Shown: positions 10,201-19,236 of the stretch, piece after piece
Layout: every line of letters begins with the position of its first letter
Position numbering within the stretch: position 1 is the stretch's first letter
DNA from: Prosthecobacter debontii
GTDB taxonomy: Bacteria; Verrucomicrobiota; Verrucomicrobiia; Verrucomicrobiales; Akkermansiaceae
NCBI GenBank assembly: GCA_945873125.1
Contig: CAMCBV010000013.1
Span: forward strand, 1 to 64,000
DNA: 64,000 nt
Reading direction: 5' to 3'
Translations under genes and position numbers: made by a program
Notes under the pieces: model-generated
What the model saw: only the letters and a program-made list of their open reading frames with translations
Told to the model about the DNA's origin: nothing
Database searches by the model: none

Positions 10201-10276
10201 GGGCAAACACCGTAGCTGACGATAATGTCAGCAACGCAGACAGTGAGGCTATCAGTGAGATTGTGTAATTCTTCAT
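7211..10276 (-). CDS. PSD1 family protein: planctomycete cytochrome c / DUF1549 / DUF1553 (copy 1)
   Basis: Exported protein of 1021 aa. I prefer ATG at 10276 to the upstream ATG at 10297 because it has ACGGAG seven bases upstream and starts exactly at the shared signal peptide (MKNYTISLIASLS). Domains in order: PSCyt1 heme domain with CLKCH at 53-57 and the 'HMPERKPKLADNQIAKVAAWI' methionine region; DUF1549 (RRAALDLTGLPPTPEQVEAFL ... RYGERWARHWLDVARFAES ... second CxxCH, CARCHDHKFDPI); a middle beta-rich insertion; and DUF1553 (ANWMTDTDKGG ... VNRIWQQHFGRGIV ... RRLPRRLDAEVIRDS). It is presumably a periplasmic di-heme protein working with the DUF1501 partner; substrate unknown. Confidence 0.9.
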   Translation of the reverse strand: MKNYTISLIASLSALLTLSSATVFALPPDHAERMTKGLELFRSDVAGILKENCLKCHGGDKVKGDFDLATREGLLLGGSEGAALKPFVASESMMLKMIRHEVEPHMPERKPKLADNQIAKVAAWIDLGAPYDAPLVAGKVVKDKSQVTDEDRKWWAFVPLAKPAPPTGGHPVDSFLNAKAAEKKLTFSPEADRRTLIRRAALDLTGLPPTPEQVEAFLADQSPDAWEKVVDALLASPRYGERWARHWLDVARFAESSGFEHDYDRPHAFHYRDFVIRAANADMPFDEFAKWQIAGDEFAPGNTEALMATGFLGAGVFPTQITANEVERTRYDAMDDMLATTSSAFLGLTVGCARCHDHKFDPIPAKDYYQMLTTFTNTVRSNVELELDPAKAARELADREEGKKKLNAELKSYEADDLKQIFDKWLASDEAGVPRSAWQLLDVTDITSKGGATFTKQDDGSWLASGENPGDDVHTLIASTTARHITGLKLEALSHGSFPHKGPGRADNGNFALSRIKVSAVPLKGGPERELKLASAEATHEQNKAELSVASSIDEDAKTGWAVDSGGIGKDQAAAFTFAEPLDVEGGVKLIVKLEFHVNTAHCIGRPRLSLSTDGPPKLKGDATPAAIASLDSKLREHAVLSEAERQTLFDWWKLRDAGWSERNSRLAEYDKKSTKSKTPVLVCAEGYNPLVMHSQGPPFLEKTHILKRGDPNQKQAEATQGFLQVLGGESGIERWKWTPPEGAKYTGQRRTFANWMTDTDKGGGMLMARVTVNRIWQQHFGRGIVATSNDFGKTGALPTHAELLEWLSGELIRGGWKTKSIHRLLLTSAAYRQSSVADAKKAAADPENTLFMRRLPRRLDAEVIRDSALAVAGELDTTMFGAGTLDENSKRRSIYFTVKRSQLVNSMVVFDAPEPLVSQGSRPTTTVSPQALLLMNSQHIRAWSMAFARRLQHDPAAAAKDDFSSLISRAYAIALCRAPSATEIHAAKAFINSGLAAGPEQALADFCQVLISTNEFAYLN

Positions 10277-10278
10277 AG
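10215..10278 (-). repeat. leader cassette B, copy 2
   Basis: This is the signal-peptide DNA of the PSD1 gene and matches 5663-5726 with only scattered differences. The similarity stops shortly after the signal peptide. Confidence 0.75.
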
Positions 10279-10312
10279 TTGAACTCCGTTTATTCATTTC
10301 TGCAAACTCACC

Positions 10313-13300
10313 TCATGGGACGATGAAGTATCTGAGTGATAAGTTGTCGATGGAGCCCTGGGTTCCTTTGGCGTCACGGCCCAGCCCGCAGACGATGGTG
10401 ATCTCCTTACCGACGTGTTTGGCGAGGTCCGCAGGGGCATAGGTCCTGGAGAATTTCTGCCATCCGCCGGTTAGTTGCGGATCGGTCGCTGATGTTGGTG
10501 TGACCTCCACGCCGTCTGCCAACAGCTTGAACACGATGGGAGTCACGGCGCCGGCGCCGTATCCCACAAGAACGTAGGTTACGTTGCCTTGAATTTTTCC
10601 GATCGGAGCGGCCGAAACGATCAGTCCGCCCTCTCGGCAAGCCCAGCCCGCACCGTTGCAACTGAAGGCATTGCCGCCATCCTTCATCCCCCCGGCCGCT
10701 AGGAACCCCTGCAAGTTCCAGTTTTGCGTGCCCCATGGGCCGGTGCCGCCATATTTGATCCAGCCGTCCCGGTCGTAGCCGATCCAGCCCGGGACGTCTG
10801 CAAGGATGCCCGATGTATTGTCGGAGAAGTTGAACTTTCCTCCGCTGGATAGTGTGGTGGCCGGCCCTACGCCTTTCGTGTAGCCCGAGATAGTCCCAGT
10901 GATGGTGGTCTGGCCCGGTTTGTAGATTGTGTCGAAACCACCATTCGGTATTTGCACCTGCACGAAGTCTGCAGCAGGGGTCGTCACACTGAAGGGAAGT
11001 GATGCGTTGCCCTCTTGACCCAGAGCATTGCGCATCTTCACCGTGTAGGTGTAGCTCGTGCCGGGCTCCAGGCTTGTGTCCGTGTAGACGGGATGGGTTG
11101 TCCATCCGCTGTCCGCTCCTCCCGGATTACCCGAGGTCTCATCGAAAAAGTATTCGATCGGCTCAAAGTCGCCGCGGCCCGGGGTCGCCCTCATGTCAAT
11201 ATCCAGAGCGCCACTGATCGACGGAGGTGAGGCAAACGTTGCTGGATCCGGCCCTGGGACGGCTACCTTCTCCTTGAGATTCGTCAGGTTCACGATGGCG
11301 CTAATTACGCCCGGCTTATGGCCCTCTTCATAGTCGTTGCTTTTAAGCCGCTTGATGATTTCCGGGCGGTAAGCCTTAAAGAGGATGTCCTTGAGCTCCT
11401 CGCGTTGTTTGGCATCGAGTTTTTCCAGAACGGCGGAAAATCCGCCAGGAGATGCCACAATGTCGACTATGTCTGAAGTTCTCAAGTCATTGAATCGCAG
11501 TTGCAGGGCAGTTGCGAGTACAGGAGCAAGGGCGGGGTCGTTCTGCAGGCAAAGTTTCAGGGTTTCTATGACGTTCCAAGCACTCACGCCGAGGTCACTG
11601 CGTTTGATCTCGTTTGTGTCCACGCCTTTACGCAGGGCGGCAACAATGAGTTTGCCTATGTCGCTCTCCGGTTTCTTTTTCTGCAGGACTCCGTTGAGGT
11701 GCTGCATCATCGTCTCGCGGGGCATGGCGTGATATTCACTGGTCGCCATTTTTAGGAGTGTGGGAAGGATTTTGACGTAGAGGGAATCATCTTTCTCAAG
11801 TCCGGAGAGCGCCCTGAAGGCCGCCTCGCGCAGCCACCAGTCGGAGTGTTTGGTCCAGGGCTCGATGAGCTTGTAGTTCTGCTGGATGTCCTTGGCCGGA
11901 GCGAACTTGAGTGCCAGCAGCGCGCCGTCGACCACCCACCATGCCTCCTTGGGATCGGAGAGCATTTTCGTGATGCTTTTCACCATCGCGGGGGTGAACT
12001 TGTCCGTGGGGATCGGGTTATTTCCTATGCAAAAAAAGTAGTTGTAATCGATCATACCGTCGAGTGCGGCGCGGCGCACGCGCGGGTCGGGGTCTTCTAG
12101 GAGTTTTTCGAGTTCATCGAAGGCATCGTTCGCGCGGAGAGCCTTGCACGCTTGGGTGCGGATCATGAATTGCCGGTGATAGACGTTCTTGAGAATTACT
12201 TCCCGGGGCAGGGTTTTGAGGTCGTTCTTGGGTTGGTGATACGCGCCGCCCAAAGCCCAATAGGGAACATGGGCGGGTTCCTCCGGGCCGTATTCCAGGT
12301 ATTTAGGGTTATGTTCGAGGGAGAGGAATGCGAGGTCGGCCTCGGTGCCCCATAGCTTTGTGGGCAGTGTGTAATCCTTGGAGAACTTCGTTTTCGGCGC
12401 ACCGGTGATGCGCAGCGTGCGCAGGGGCGCGGTGTAGGATAGCCCCATGCCGGGACCGGAGTGGCCGACTGGGCTGTCATGCAAAAAATTCAGTGTCGCG
12501 ATACCGATGCTGCCGCCCGGTTCACGGCTCAGATCGTGCCACCAGGTGAGGCGGTCCATCGACTCACGGAAGAGATCAGGCTTGTCCTTCATCAGATACG
12601 AGGTGGTGATGCTACGCCAGATGCCGTCGCTGCGCCCATCGTCACCATGGCCCATCACCATCGTCGAGTAGCTGTCGATCATCTCCAAGGCCAGATAGTT
12701 ACGGGCTTTTTCGTAAATGGTCACATCGCCGCTGGCACCTGCGGCGATCTGCATGGCGGCGGCGACCATGCCGTCCTTGCCATTGGAGCCGAGGCCGCCT
12801 TCACCACGGTGATTGCCGTAGGGGACCGAGCCGCGGCCGGCGAAGCGGTAGACGTGGAGGAGCGCGCCGAGCAAGGTCTTGTCATCGACATTCACGCCGC
12901 ATTCCTTGCCCAGCAACAGCGTGGTGAGCACTTGTACGCTTGCCGCGTGCAACACTCCACCCATATACCCGGGGTGGACACTCTTGGTCCCATAATGCGA
13001 CCACCCGCAGCCGTAGATCTGGTGTTCCTTCGCGTCGTCGCAGTAATATTGCAGAATGGGCAAGACCGACTTGTCCCCCGTACGCAGGTAGTATTCACCG
13101 CAAGCAATTCCGTTGTAACCATTGCTCCAGGTGCTCACGCCGATGTCTTTCACATCCTTCGGAAAGGCATCGAAGTAGGCTTTCACCCGGGGCAGATATT
13201 TGTCGTCGCCGGTGGAAAGCAGGAACAGGCAGCCGAGGGCGCCCGGAATGTCGCTCGAGTTGAATTTCTGCGGATCTGCATAAAAGGCGGCGGCCTCGTC

Positions 13301-13777
13301 GATGATGCGTTTTGACTTCGGGCAATCCAGCGGCCAGGTCTTGCTGTAGGAGCCGAGCACGGGAATCGTGACGGTTTCCTTGCGCTGGGTCTTACCGTCG
13401 GCGGAGGTCACATCGAAAACCATTCTGCCATCCGTGGCCTCGGCCTTGGTGAGGGCGTTGCCCATCGCGACGAACGGGTCTAGCCCTTTCAGGTCGGTGC
13501 CATTGATTCCTGTTAGAATCTCCCCCTTGGCGAATTTTCCTTCGGACGGGGAGCCGGGCATCATTGACTCGACCTTGAGGACTACGCCCGGATAGATCCG
13601 TGCCTTGAGCCCGGTGGTGCCGATGATGCCGAAAAAACTCTCGCCGGCCGGATTCGGGCGGGTTTGGTAGATGTGTTCTTCGGTATAATATGCTTGGTCG
13701 TTGCCGCCCCCGCCTGCGGCATGGAGTTGGCCAGCGAACAGGGACATGCTGAGGAGGATGATAGATGATCGTTTCAT
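10313..13777 (-). CDS. DUF6288-type PDZ/HEAT-repeat secreted protein (copy 2) with Fn3-like and jelly-roll tail
   Basis: Start chosen at ATG 13777 (MKRSSIILLSMSLFAGQLHA) by analogy with copy 1; the in-frame ATG at 13807 only adds ten residues (MKPTSFLIKH) that come from a leader cassette belonging to the SASA genes. Residues 1 to about 845 parallel copy 1: signal peptide, PDZ-like domain, toroid-like region and HEAT repeats. The tail is different: a CHB_HEX_C/Fn3-like domain ('ATFASPPSISGALDIDMRAT ... SYTYTVKMRNALGQEG'), then a last domain of about 200 aa starting 'VQIPNGGFDTIYKPGQ' with aromatic and glycine-rich strands, probably a galactose-binding-like beta sandwich. The whole looks like a scaffold or glycan-binding protein; no catalytic motif was recognised. 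Confidence 0.7.
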   Translation of the reverse strand: MKRSSIILLSMSLFAGQLHAAGGGGNDQAYYTEEHIYQTRPNPAGESFFGIIGTTGLKARIYPGVVLKVESMMPGSPSEGKFAKGEILTGINGTDLKGLDPFVAMGNALTKAEATDGRMVFDVTSADGKTQRKETVTIPVLGSYSKTWPLDCPKSKRIIDEAAAFYADPQKFNSSDIPGALGCLFLLSTGDDKYLPRVKAYFDAFPKDVKDIGVSTWSNGYNGIACGEYYLRTGDKSVLPILQYYCDDAKEHQIYGCGWSHYGTKSVHPGYMGGVLHAASVQVLTTLLLGKECGVNVDDKTLLGALLHVYRFAGRGSVPYGNHRGEGGLGSNGKDGMVAAAMQIAAGASGDVTIYEKARNYLALEMIDSYSTMVMGHGDDGRSDGIWRSITTSYLMKDKPDLFRESMDRLTWWHDLSREPGGSIGIATLNFLHDSPVGHSGPGMGLSYTAPLRTLRITGAPKTKFSKDYTLPTKLWGTEADLAFLSLEHNPKYLEYGPEEPAHVPYWALGGAYHQPKNDLKTLPREVILKNVYHRQFMIRTQACKALRANDAFDELEKLLEDPDPRVRRAALDGMIDYNYFFCIGNNPIPTDKFTPAMVKSITKMLSDPKEAWWVVDGALLALKFAPAKDIQQNYKLIEPWTKHSDWWLREAAFRALSGLEKDDSLYVKILPTLLKMATSEYHAMPRETMMQHLNGVLQKKKPESDIGKLIVAALRKGVDTNEIKRSDLGVSAWNVIETLKLCLQNDPALAPVLATALQLRFNDLRTSDIVDIVASPGGFSAVLEKLDAKQREELKDILFKAYRPEIIKRLKSNDYEEGHKPGVISAIVNLTNLKEKVAVPGPDPATFASPPSISGALDIDMRATPGRGDFEPIEYFFDETSGNPGGADSGWTTHPVYTDTSLEPGTSYTYTVKMRNALGQEGNASLPFSVTTPAADFVQVQIPNGGFDTIYKPGQTTITGTISGYTKGVGPATTLSSGGKFNFSDNTSGILADVPGWIGYDRDGWIKYGGTGPWGTQNWNLQGFLAAGGMKDGGNAFSCNGAGWACREGGLIVSAAPIGKIQGNVTYVLVGYGAGAVTPIVFKLLADGVEVTPTSATDPQLTGGWQKFSRTYAPADLAKHVGKEITIVCGLGRDAKGTQGSIDNLSLRYFIVP

Positions 13778-13790
13778 ATGCTTTATTAGA

Positions 13791-13835
13791 AAGGAAGTTG
13801 GTTTCATTGTTATTGATTCGTTGGAAATTATCGTG
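13791..13835 (-). repeat. leader cassette A, copy 4 (leader only, no signal peptide)
   Basis: The DNA just upstream of the DUF6288 copy-2 start carries the leader (CGAATCAAT) and first codons (MKPTS) of the SASA leader cassette, then diverges before the signal peptide core. It matches 33762-33873, 34751-34862 and 37312-37428. Confidence 0.7.
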
Positions 13836-13846
13836 GCCGACCTCGA

Positions 13847-16800
13847 TCAGCGGGACGCCGCGCCGGACTGAAGCGGCACTTCACAGAAGGTCAGGGCAGC
13901 GAGACCGTTTTCACCGATAAGCAGAGTTTCCTGTTTCCAGTTCACCTCTTTGAGGTAGGTGATGTTTTTGGCGGTGGATGGCGATTTAAGTTTCAGTGTT
14001 AGAATATTTCCAGTAGAGCTACCGCTGACGATGTGGTCAGGCTCACCGTCGAGATAGAATTGGTTGGCGAGTAAATCTAACCACATCACGGGTTGATCGA
14101 ACTCGAGTGTGATCGTGTCTTTTGTCGCATCAGCAAAAGCGGCACGTTTCAGGTTTGGCGCTGTTAGAATCTTGGTTGGCTTCATGCCATAGTGGTCGCG
14201 TTCGATGATCGGTTGAACCATGCGCGCGAACTCCGCCCAACCCTCCAACGGATAGTGGCAGCCGCCCGGAGGTTTCACACCCAGCGTGGAGAGAATGCTC
14301 ATGTTCGAAAAGAGATAGGGCAAGGTGCGCTGTTTTTCGCGCAACATATCGCCGGATCCTATGCTTCCGCCCATCCCGCATGAGTCCGGGTAGATTTGGA
14401 ACACATAATAATTTTTCACATTCGGAAAGTCTGTTTTCCAAGCCGCGGCCATTTCCTTGAACAATTCATGGTAGGTCTCCCATCCGTAACCGCCGGTAGG
14501 TCCATCAGAGCCCTGATCATTTTCACCCTGATGCCACAGAATCCCGCGGATGCCGTGCGTCAACTTCGCCCCTTCCACTCGCGTCAATAAACTGCCGTAA
14601 AGCTTATAGGGATTCGTCCATGGATTGTCACCGCTGGTATCACGACGATTTTGCGGGTTAGGCAAGTGCTGATCGATGCGTGTTCCACCCGCTGCGGCAT
14701 TGAGGATGAAAATAGGCACCTTTTGACTAGCCACCAAACGCTTGGCTAGTTCCATACCCCACCAGCCCAACTCGGCTTTCTCGCCCTTTTGTGCTTTCCA
14801 CACCGGATAACACCACAGGTTTACAGGGGCGGCTGTTTTATCATCTGAAGGACGGCCATAACTGCGGATCCATTGATTCGTCTCCGGCGGAGATTGTTCG
14901 GCGGTATCGGTCGCCAATGCATTGGATTGACCATCGATGATGTAGGCGTCGCCGCAGACCAGATCATTCACCGTTTGTAGAACGGTTTCCTTACCGCCGA
15001 CCTTCGTGCCAAACTCCACTTTGTATTGGATCAGACCCGGCTTGAGCTGCGTTGAGAGCGCGTAGGATTTGTCCGCTGCGGGTTTGGCCGTCTCGGTCTT
15101 GATGAGTTTGTCTTTTGCGTAGAGCTTGAGGAAAACGGAATCGGCGGCGTCGGTCAGCGTTCCATTGTAATAAAGCGTGCCCAGCCCCTTGTCGTCGCGT
15201 GCGTAGAACTGACCGTCCTCGGGCTTCTCATCCTTTGCAGGTGTGCGCTGCACCCAGGCGTCCTTCTTCGGCTCGGTCACCATGATATCCACGCTGTGTG
15301 AGACCGGCGTGCCGCCATTGCTAACTTTCGCCGTCACCGTCAGCTTGCCACTGTTTTGCGAGCGCAGCAGCCGCAGCTTGCCGGGCGCCACTTCCTTGAT
15401 GACGGCGAAGGGCCCGGCGCTCCATTCATATTTCAAATCCGCTACGTTCGCAGCCTGCATCGCGGCGAGATTCGCGATTTTCGATTCCACCTCGATGGTC
15501 GATCGACCATCCCATTTTGTCGGGGCCTTGAGTGTGAAGACTGGCTCGGGAATGGTTTCTTTGATCGTGATGGCGATGTCCTTGGTCTTCACACCGTCGG
15601 CATAGACGGCCTTGAATCGCAGTATATAGAACAAGTTGGCGGTCACCCGTTCGGCGGTGAAGGCAAAGGTGAACTGATCGACCGCGAGCATGGTCTCGAG
15701 GCCATTGTCGATGCGTGACCAAGAGAACTTCTGGGCACCGCCGGCCTGCCCGGTGAGCATGGTGGTGGCGCCTTCGTTCATGGTCACCGAAGCAGGCGTC
15801 ACGGCAAAGGTGGAGCCGGATGGCACCAGGGTGCCGACCAGGGTCTGCAGGGACTTCTGATTCTCGTATTCCAGCTTGACCCAATCAGCCGAACGAGCCG
15901 TTTGGGAAACCCGCACCTCGTCGATATCCCCGATGAAATTGTAACTGTTCAGCCAGCCGCCAACCCACAACTTGGATTTGATTGGCAGATTCATGACGAC
16001 GTCGGAAGATGCGTCCAATTTCCCGTCCACGTAAATGCGCGCCTCTTGGTGGGGGGTGCCCGGCGTGCTGGTATACACCACCTGATGCCATTGCGACTGA
16101 CTCAATCTTGTATTGCCTGCGGTGCTGGCAAAATTGCCATCGATAGAGATGCACGGAGGGCTGGCAATTTTGATTTGCACTTTATTGAAACCTCCTTCGA
16201 CGCCCCAATCGACCACGTCTCTATTGACCTCACTGGTCCGGAACCAGGCCTGGGTGGAATGTGCCGAAACCCCTTTTGGAAAACTGGTGATGCCGTCATT
16301 GCCCAGTTGATTATAAGGATGCTCTGTCTCGGCTGGGGGATTCCCTTTTATGGGCTCTCCGCACACGATACCTTTGTCGCCGGGGAAATACCGGCTTTTG
16401 GCTATCATGCCGTTACTCACGGTGGTGCCGGTATCTTTCGCCGTGACAGCTCCGGTCGCATCCTGAACGGTTTCGTTCATGTGCAGCACGGCGACATAGC
16501 CGTTTGCGGGATTAAAGACCGCAGGGCCGCTGGATTCGCTGACCGCCGCAGTGTTGCCCCAATACATTTTAATTTCTTGCCGGGCATTGCCAGTGATGGT
16601 CGGGATCTTCACCCATATGGCGGCAAGTCCGTTGACGGCATCCCATTGCTCGATTTCGTACGCCAGTGGGGCACCATCGCTCGAACTGAAGCGTATATCC
16701 TCGCCATTGGCCTTGGCTTTGCTGAAGTCGAAGGAGTCTTTGTGCAGTCTTACTAACAGCGGAAAATCCTTCTCGGTCGCAGTAGCTGCTAGGTCGGCTC

Positions 16801-16930
16801 CTTCCGGTGTGGTGAGGATGAACATCGATCCCGAGTGCTGCCAGCCCGGGTATTGCGCAGCCGCCCCCGTCGGCCACAGCGCAAGCCATAATACAAGGAG
16901 AGACAAGGGTTTGAGGAGATGGTGTTTCAT
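13847..16930 (-). CDS. multidomain secreted esterase: DUF2341 + LamG + Ig-like + SASA
   Basis: 1027 aa from ATG 16930 (MKHHLLKPLSLLVLWLALWP, signal peptide; upstream in-frame ATGs add only a polar extension). Parts in order: DUF2341 (about 40-130; 'DFPLLVRLHKDSFDFSKAK ... IRFSSSDGAPLAYEIEQWD'), a LamG/concanavalin-like lectin domain (about 145-365; WFRTSEVNRD ... HQVVYTSTPG ... IDEVRVSQTARSADW), Ig-like segments (about 370-560), and an SGNH esterase of the SASA group with GQSN at 667-670 (Ser669), FILNAAAGGTRI, GILWHQGENDQGSDG and GCHYPLEGWAEF. It ends in a beta domain. Likely an outer or periplasmic deacetylase held on its glycan by the lectin domain. It has the most elaborate domain structure of the esterases here. 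Confidence 0.82.
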   Translation of the reverse strand: MKHHLLKPLSLLVLWLALWPTGAAAQYPGWQHSGSMFILTTPEGADLAATATEKDFPLLVRLHKDSFDFSKAKANGEDIRFSSSDGAPLAYEIEQWDAVNGLAAIWVKIPTITGNARQEIKMYWGNTAAVSESSGPAVFNPANGYVAVLHMNETVQDATGAVTAKDTGTTVSNGMIAKSRYFPGDKGIVCGEPIKGNPPAETEHPYNQLGNDGITSFPKGVSAHSTQAWFRTSEVNRDVVDWGVEGGFNKVQIKIASPPCISIDGNFASTAGNTRLSQSQWHQVVYTSTPGTPHQEARIYVDGKLDASSDVVMNLPIKSKLWVGGWLNSYNFIGDIDEVRVSQTARSADWVKLEYENQKSLQTLVGTLVPSGSTFAVTPASVTMNEGATTMLTGQAGGAQKFSWSRIDNGLETMLAVDQFTFAFTAERVTANLFYILRFKAVYADGVKTKDIAITIKETIPEPVFTLKAPTKWDGRSTIEVESKIANLAAMQAANVADLKYEWSAGPFAVIKEVAPGKLRLLRSQNSGKLTVTAKVSNGGTPVSHSVDIMVTEPKKDAWVQRTPAKDEKPEDGQFYARDDKGLGTLYYNGTLTDAADSVFLKLYAKDKLIKTETAKPAADKSYALSTQLKPGLIQYKVEFGTKVGGKETVLQTVNDLVCGDAYIIDGQSNALATDTAEQSPPETNQWIRSYGRPSDDKTAAPVNLWCYPVWKAQKGEKAELGWWGMELAKRLVASQKVPIFILNAAAGGTRIDQHLPNPQNRRDTSGDNPWTNPYKLYGSLLTRVEGAKLTHGIRGILWHQGENDQGSDGPTGGYGWETYHELFKEMAAAWKTDFPNVKNYYVFQIYPDSCGMGGSIGSGDMLREKQRTLPYLFSNMSILSTLGVKPPGGCHYPLEGWAEFARMVQPIIERDHYGMKPTKILTAPNLKRAAFADATKDTITLEFDQPVMWLDLLANQFYLDGEPDHIVSGSSTGNILTLKLKSPSTAKNITYLKEVNWKQETLLIGENGLAALTFCEVPLQSGAASR

Positions 16931-16973
16931 GTGTGTATTCTTCAATTGCATATTTTCATTTTTCACGGGTTAG

Positions 16974-19193
16974 TCACTTCACCTCGCCGCTTTCGTTGAT
17001 CCAAATCGTCATCGGTCCCTTCTCGCGGTTCGCCCAGGCATACCAGGGGATGGCGGTCAACTTGACCGGCGTCTTGTTTGCGTCGAGACCTTGAGGGTGG
17101 ATCACGGTGACTCCACCCAGAAGCGTGCCACGATGTTCGGTTTTCAGTTCGGCATACGGTGGCAGGCTGAACTTGAAAAGATCGACATCCTTGTTGTCGA
17201 CTCCCTCGAGGCAGTAAACGATTGGCCCGCGCATCAGGGCCACCTTGCCTTTGTCCGCCTCGACTTTCTCATGGGCGTGGACGCGGCGGACCGGCATCGG
17301 CAGGTCGAGCGCCACTTCGTCACCAGCCTTCCATGAACGCGTGAGGTGGACGTATCCGTCCTTCCCGGGCTTTGCCTCCACTGTTTCGCCGTTGATCTTC
17401 AGGGATACGGGGGCCGCTTCCGAGGACGCAAACCGGTAGAGATCGCTGGGAAACGGTTTCCCGAGCGCCCAGCCCGGAATCCGCACGCAGAGGTCAAATT
17501 CGGACGGCTTATCCGGCGCGATCTTCAGCTTGATCCTGCCATCCCACGGGTAGTCCGTTTCCTGGCTGATCTTCACCACCCTACCCTCCCCGATGCCTAT
17601 GGTGGCTTCACCGGCTGCGTAGAGGTTGACGAAAATTTTCCCGGCCTTGCGTGCATAGACCATGCCGCCGACCTGCGGGGTGAAGCGGGAGTGCGAGGTC
17701 GGGCAGCAGGCCAGACCAATCCAGTCGGGACGCTCCGCTCCATCCCGTGACTCCAGCGGGTTCTGGTAGAAGAAACCTTTACCGGAAAGCGCGAGTCCGG
17801 CGATCGCAGAGTTGTAGAGCGTGAGCTCCATGACGTCGGCGTATTTGGCGTCGCCGTCCATCAGGTTCATGCGATGCTGCCACAGCACGTTGGCCATGTT
17901 GGCGCAGGACTCACAGTAGGTGCTATTCGGCAGCAGGTAGGGATCGCCGAAGCCTTCGTCGTCGTATTGGGCGGTGCCGACGCCGCCGGTGAGATAGATT
18001 TTGCTACGCAACACGTCGTCCCACAGCGTGCGGACAGCCTTGGCGTATTCCGGAGCCTCGCTGAATCGGGCGAGGTCCGTCATGGCGGCATACATGTAGC
18101 CGGCGCGCACGGCGTGCCCGACCGCCTCGGTCTGCTCAAGAACCGGCTTGTGGTCCTGCATCTTGCCGTCGCGCAAGCTCCATTTCCGCTTCATCCATTC
18201 CGGATTGGTCTCGCCGGGCTTCCGTTTCGGATTCCCTCGGGGTAATACCTCGGTGAACCGCTTTCGCTCGGTGCCGTGGACGTGGCCACGTTCCTCCAGG
18301 AAAAACCTGCAGAGGTCGAGGTAACGCTTCTCGCCGGTGGCACGGTAGAGTTTCACCAGGGCCAGCTCAACCTCCTGGTGGCCATCCACGTCATAGCGCT
18401 TGTTAGGACCAAAGGTGCGGTCCATGTGGTCGGCGAAGCGCTTCGCCGCATCAAGGGCATTGGTTTTGTCGGTGAGCTGGTGATGCGCCACGGCAAACTC
18501 GAAGAAGTGGCCGGCGTTATACATCTCATGGTTGAGCCTCAGGTTGGCCCACTTATTTTCCGGTTCCTTGGCGGTGAAATAACTGACCAGATACCCATCC
18601 TTCTCCTGCGCGGCGAGGATGCGGTCGAGGATGCCCTCGATGCGCTGGCTCAGAGCTGGGTCGTCCCGGTGGCCGAGCGTGTAACAGGCACCTTCGAGCG
18701 CCTTGTGGATGTCGGAGTCGAAGGCGCTGTGGCCGACGATCTCCCCCTCCGTGGCACCCTTGGGGTCGTTGGGGCCGGGGCCGTGATTTCCGGAGTCGCC
18801 CGCCAGCGCCTGGCCGGCCGGGTCGGAGTCCGTCCCGCCCTGTTTCACGGCAGCGCCTTTCAACACCTTGGCGGCAACGTCGAAGTTGGCAATGTGTTTG
18901 CGCTCATCGAGTTTGGCGATCACGTGAGGGATGGTCTCCTTGTGATGGATGTCGAGGCGCGGTCCCCAGAAGCCGCCGCGCAGATTCACATCCTGCCAGC
19001 CGACCTCTTCGAGTCCGTGCAAGGGAGGCTTGAGCTGTGGCGGCGTGGCGGCCAGCGATCGGTCCACCGCCTGCGTGTCCTTGGTGAGATCAGGGACTTG
19101 TGAGAAAAGCGGGCTGGTGAGGCCCACCGCGAGTGCGGCAAACAAGGGTTTGATGAGATCATTCTTCATGGAACGCAGATTTGATAGATTCAT
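16974..19193 (-). CDS. GH127 (DUF1680) beta-L-arabinofuranosidase
   Basis: Start set at ATG 19193 (or 19169, MKNDLIKPLFAALAVGL); the open frame continues to 19487, but that part is the antisense frame of the neighbouring DUF1501 gene. The N-terminus is a signal peptide, followed by the family opening (VNLRGGFWGPRLDIHHKETIPHVIAKLDE). An (alpha/alpha)6 barrel follows. The zinc-thiolate site of the family is complete: Glu428 and Cys430 in CESCANMANVLW, and Cys496-Cys497 in GLACCPTSHSR; in GH127 one cysteine of the CC pair is the nucleophile. A C-terminal beta domain ends in NREKGPMTIWINESGEVK. The product should release L-arabinofuranose, pointing to an arabinose-containing polymer or glycoprotein as substrate. 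Confidence 0.9.
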   Translation of the reverse strand: MNLSNLRSMKNDLIKPLFAALAVGLTSPLFSQVPDLTKDTQAVDRSLAATPPQLKPPLHGLEEVGWQDVNLRGGFWGPRLDIHHKETIPHVIAKLDERKHIANFDVAAKVLKGAAVKQGGTDSDPAGQALAGDSGNHGPGPNDPKGATEGEIVGHSAFDSDIHKALEGACYTLGHRDDPALSQRIEGILDRILAAQEKDGYLVSYFTAKEPENKWANLRLNHEMYNAGHFFEFAVAHHQLTDKTNALDAAKRFADHMDRTFGPNKRYDVDGHQEVELALVKLYRATGEKRYLDLCRFFLEERGHVHGTERKRFTEVLPRGNPKRKPGETNPEWMKRKWSLRDGKMQDHKPVLEQTEAVGHAVRAGYMYAAMTDLARFSEAPEYAKAVRTLWDDVLRSKIYLTGGVGTAQYDDEGFGDPYLLPNSTYCESCANMANVLWQHRMNLMDGDAKYADVMELTLYNSAIAGLALSGKGFFYQNPLESRDGAERPDWIGLACCPTSHSRFTPQVGGMVYARKAGKIFVNLYAAGEATIGIGEGRVVKISQETDYPWDGRIKLKIAPDKPSEFDLCVRIPGWALGKPFPSDLYRFASSEAAPVSLKINGETVEAKPGKDGYVHLTRSWKAGDEVALDLPMPVRRVHAHEKVEADKGKVALMRGPIVYCLEGVDNKDVDLFKFSLPPYAELKTEHRGTLLGGVTVIHPQGLDANKTPVKLTAIPWYAWANREKGPMTIWINESGEVK

Positions 19194-19236
19194 TTCGCGG
19201 GTGGTGACGTGATGCTGCGGAGCGGGGGATGATTTT

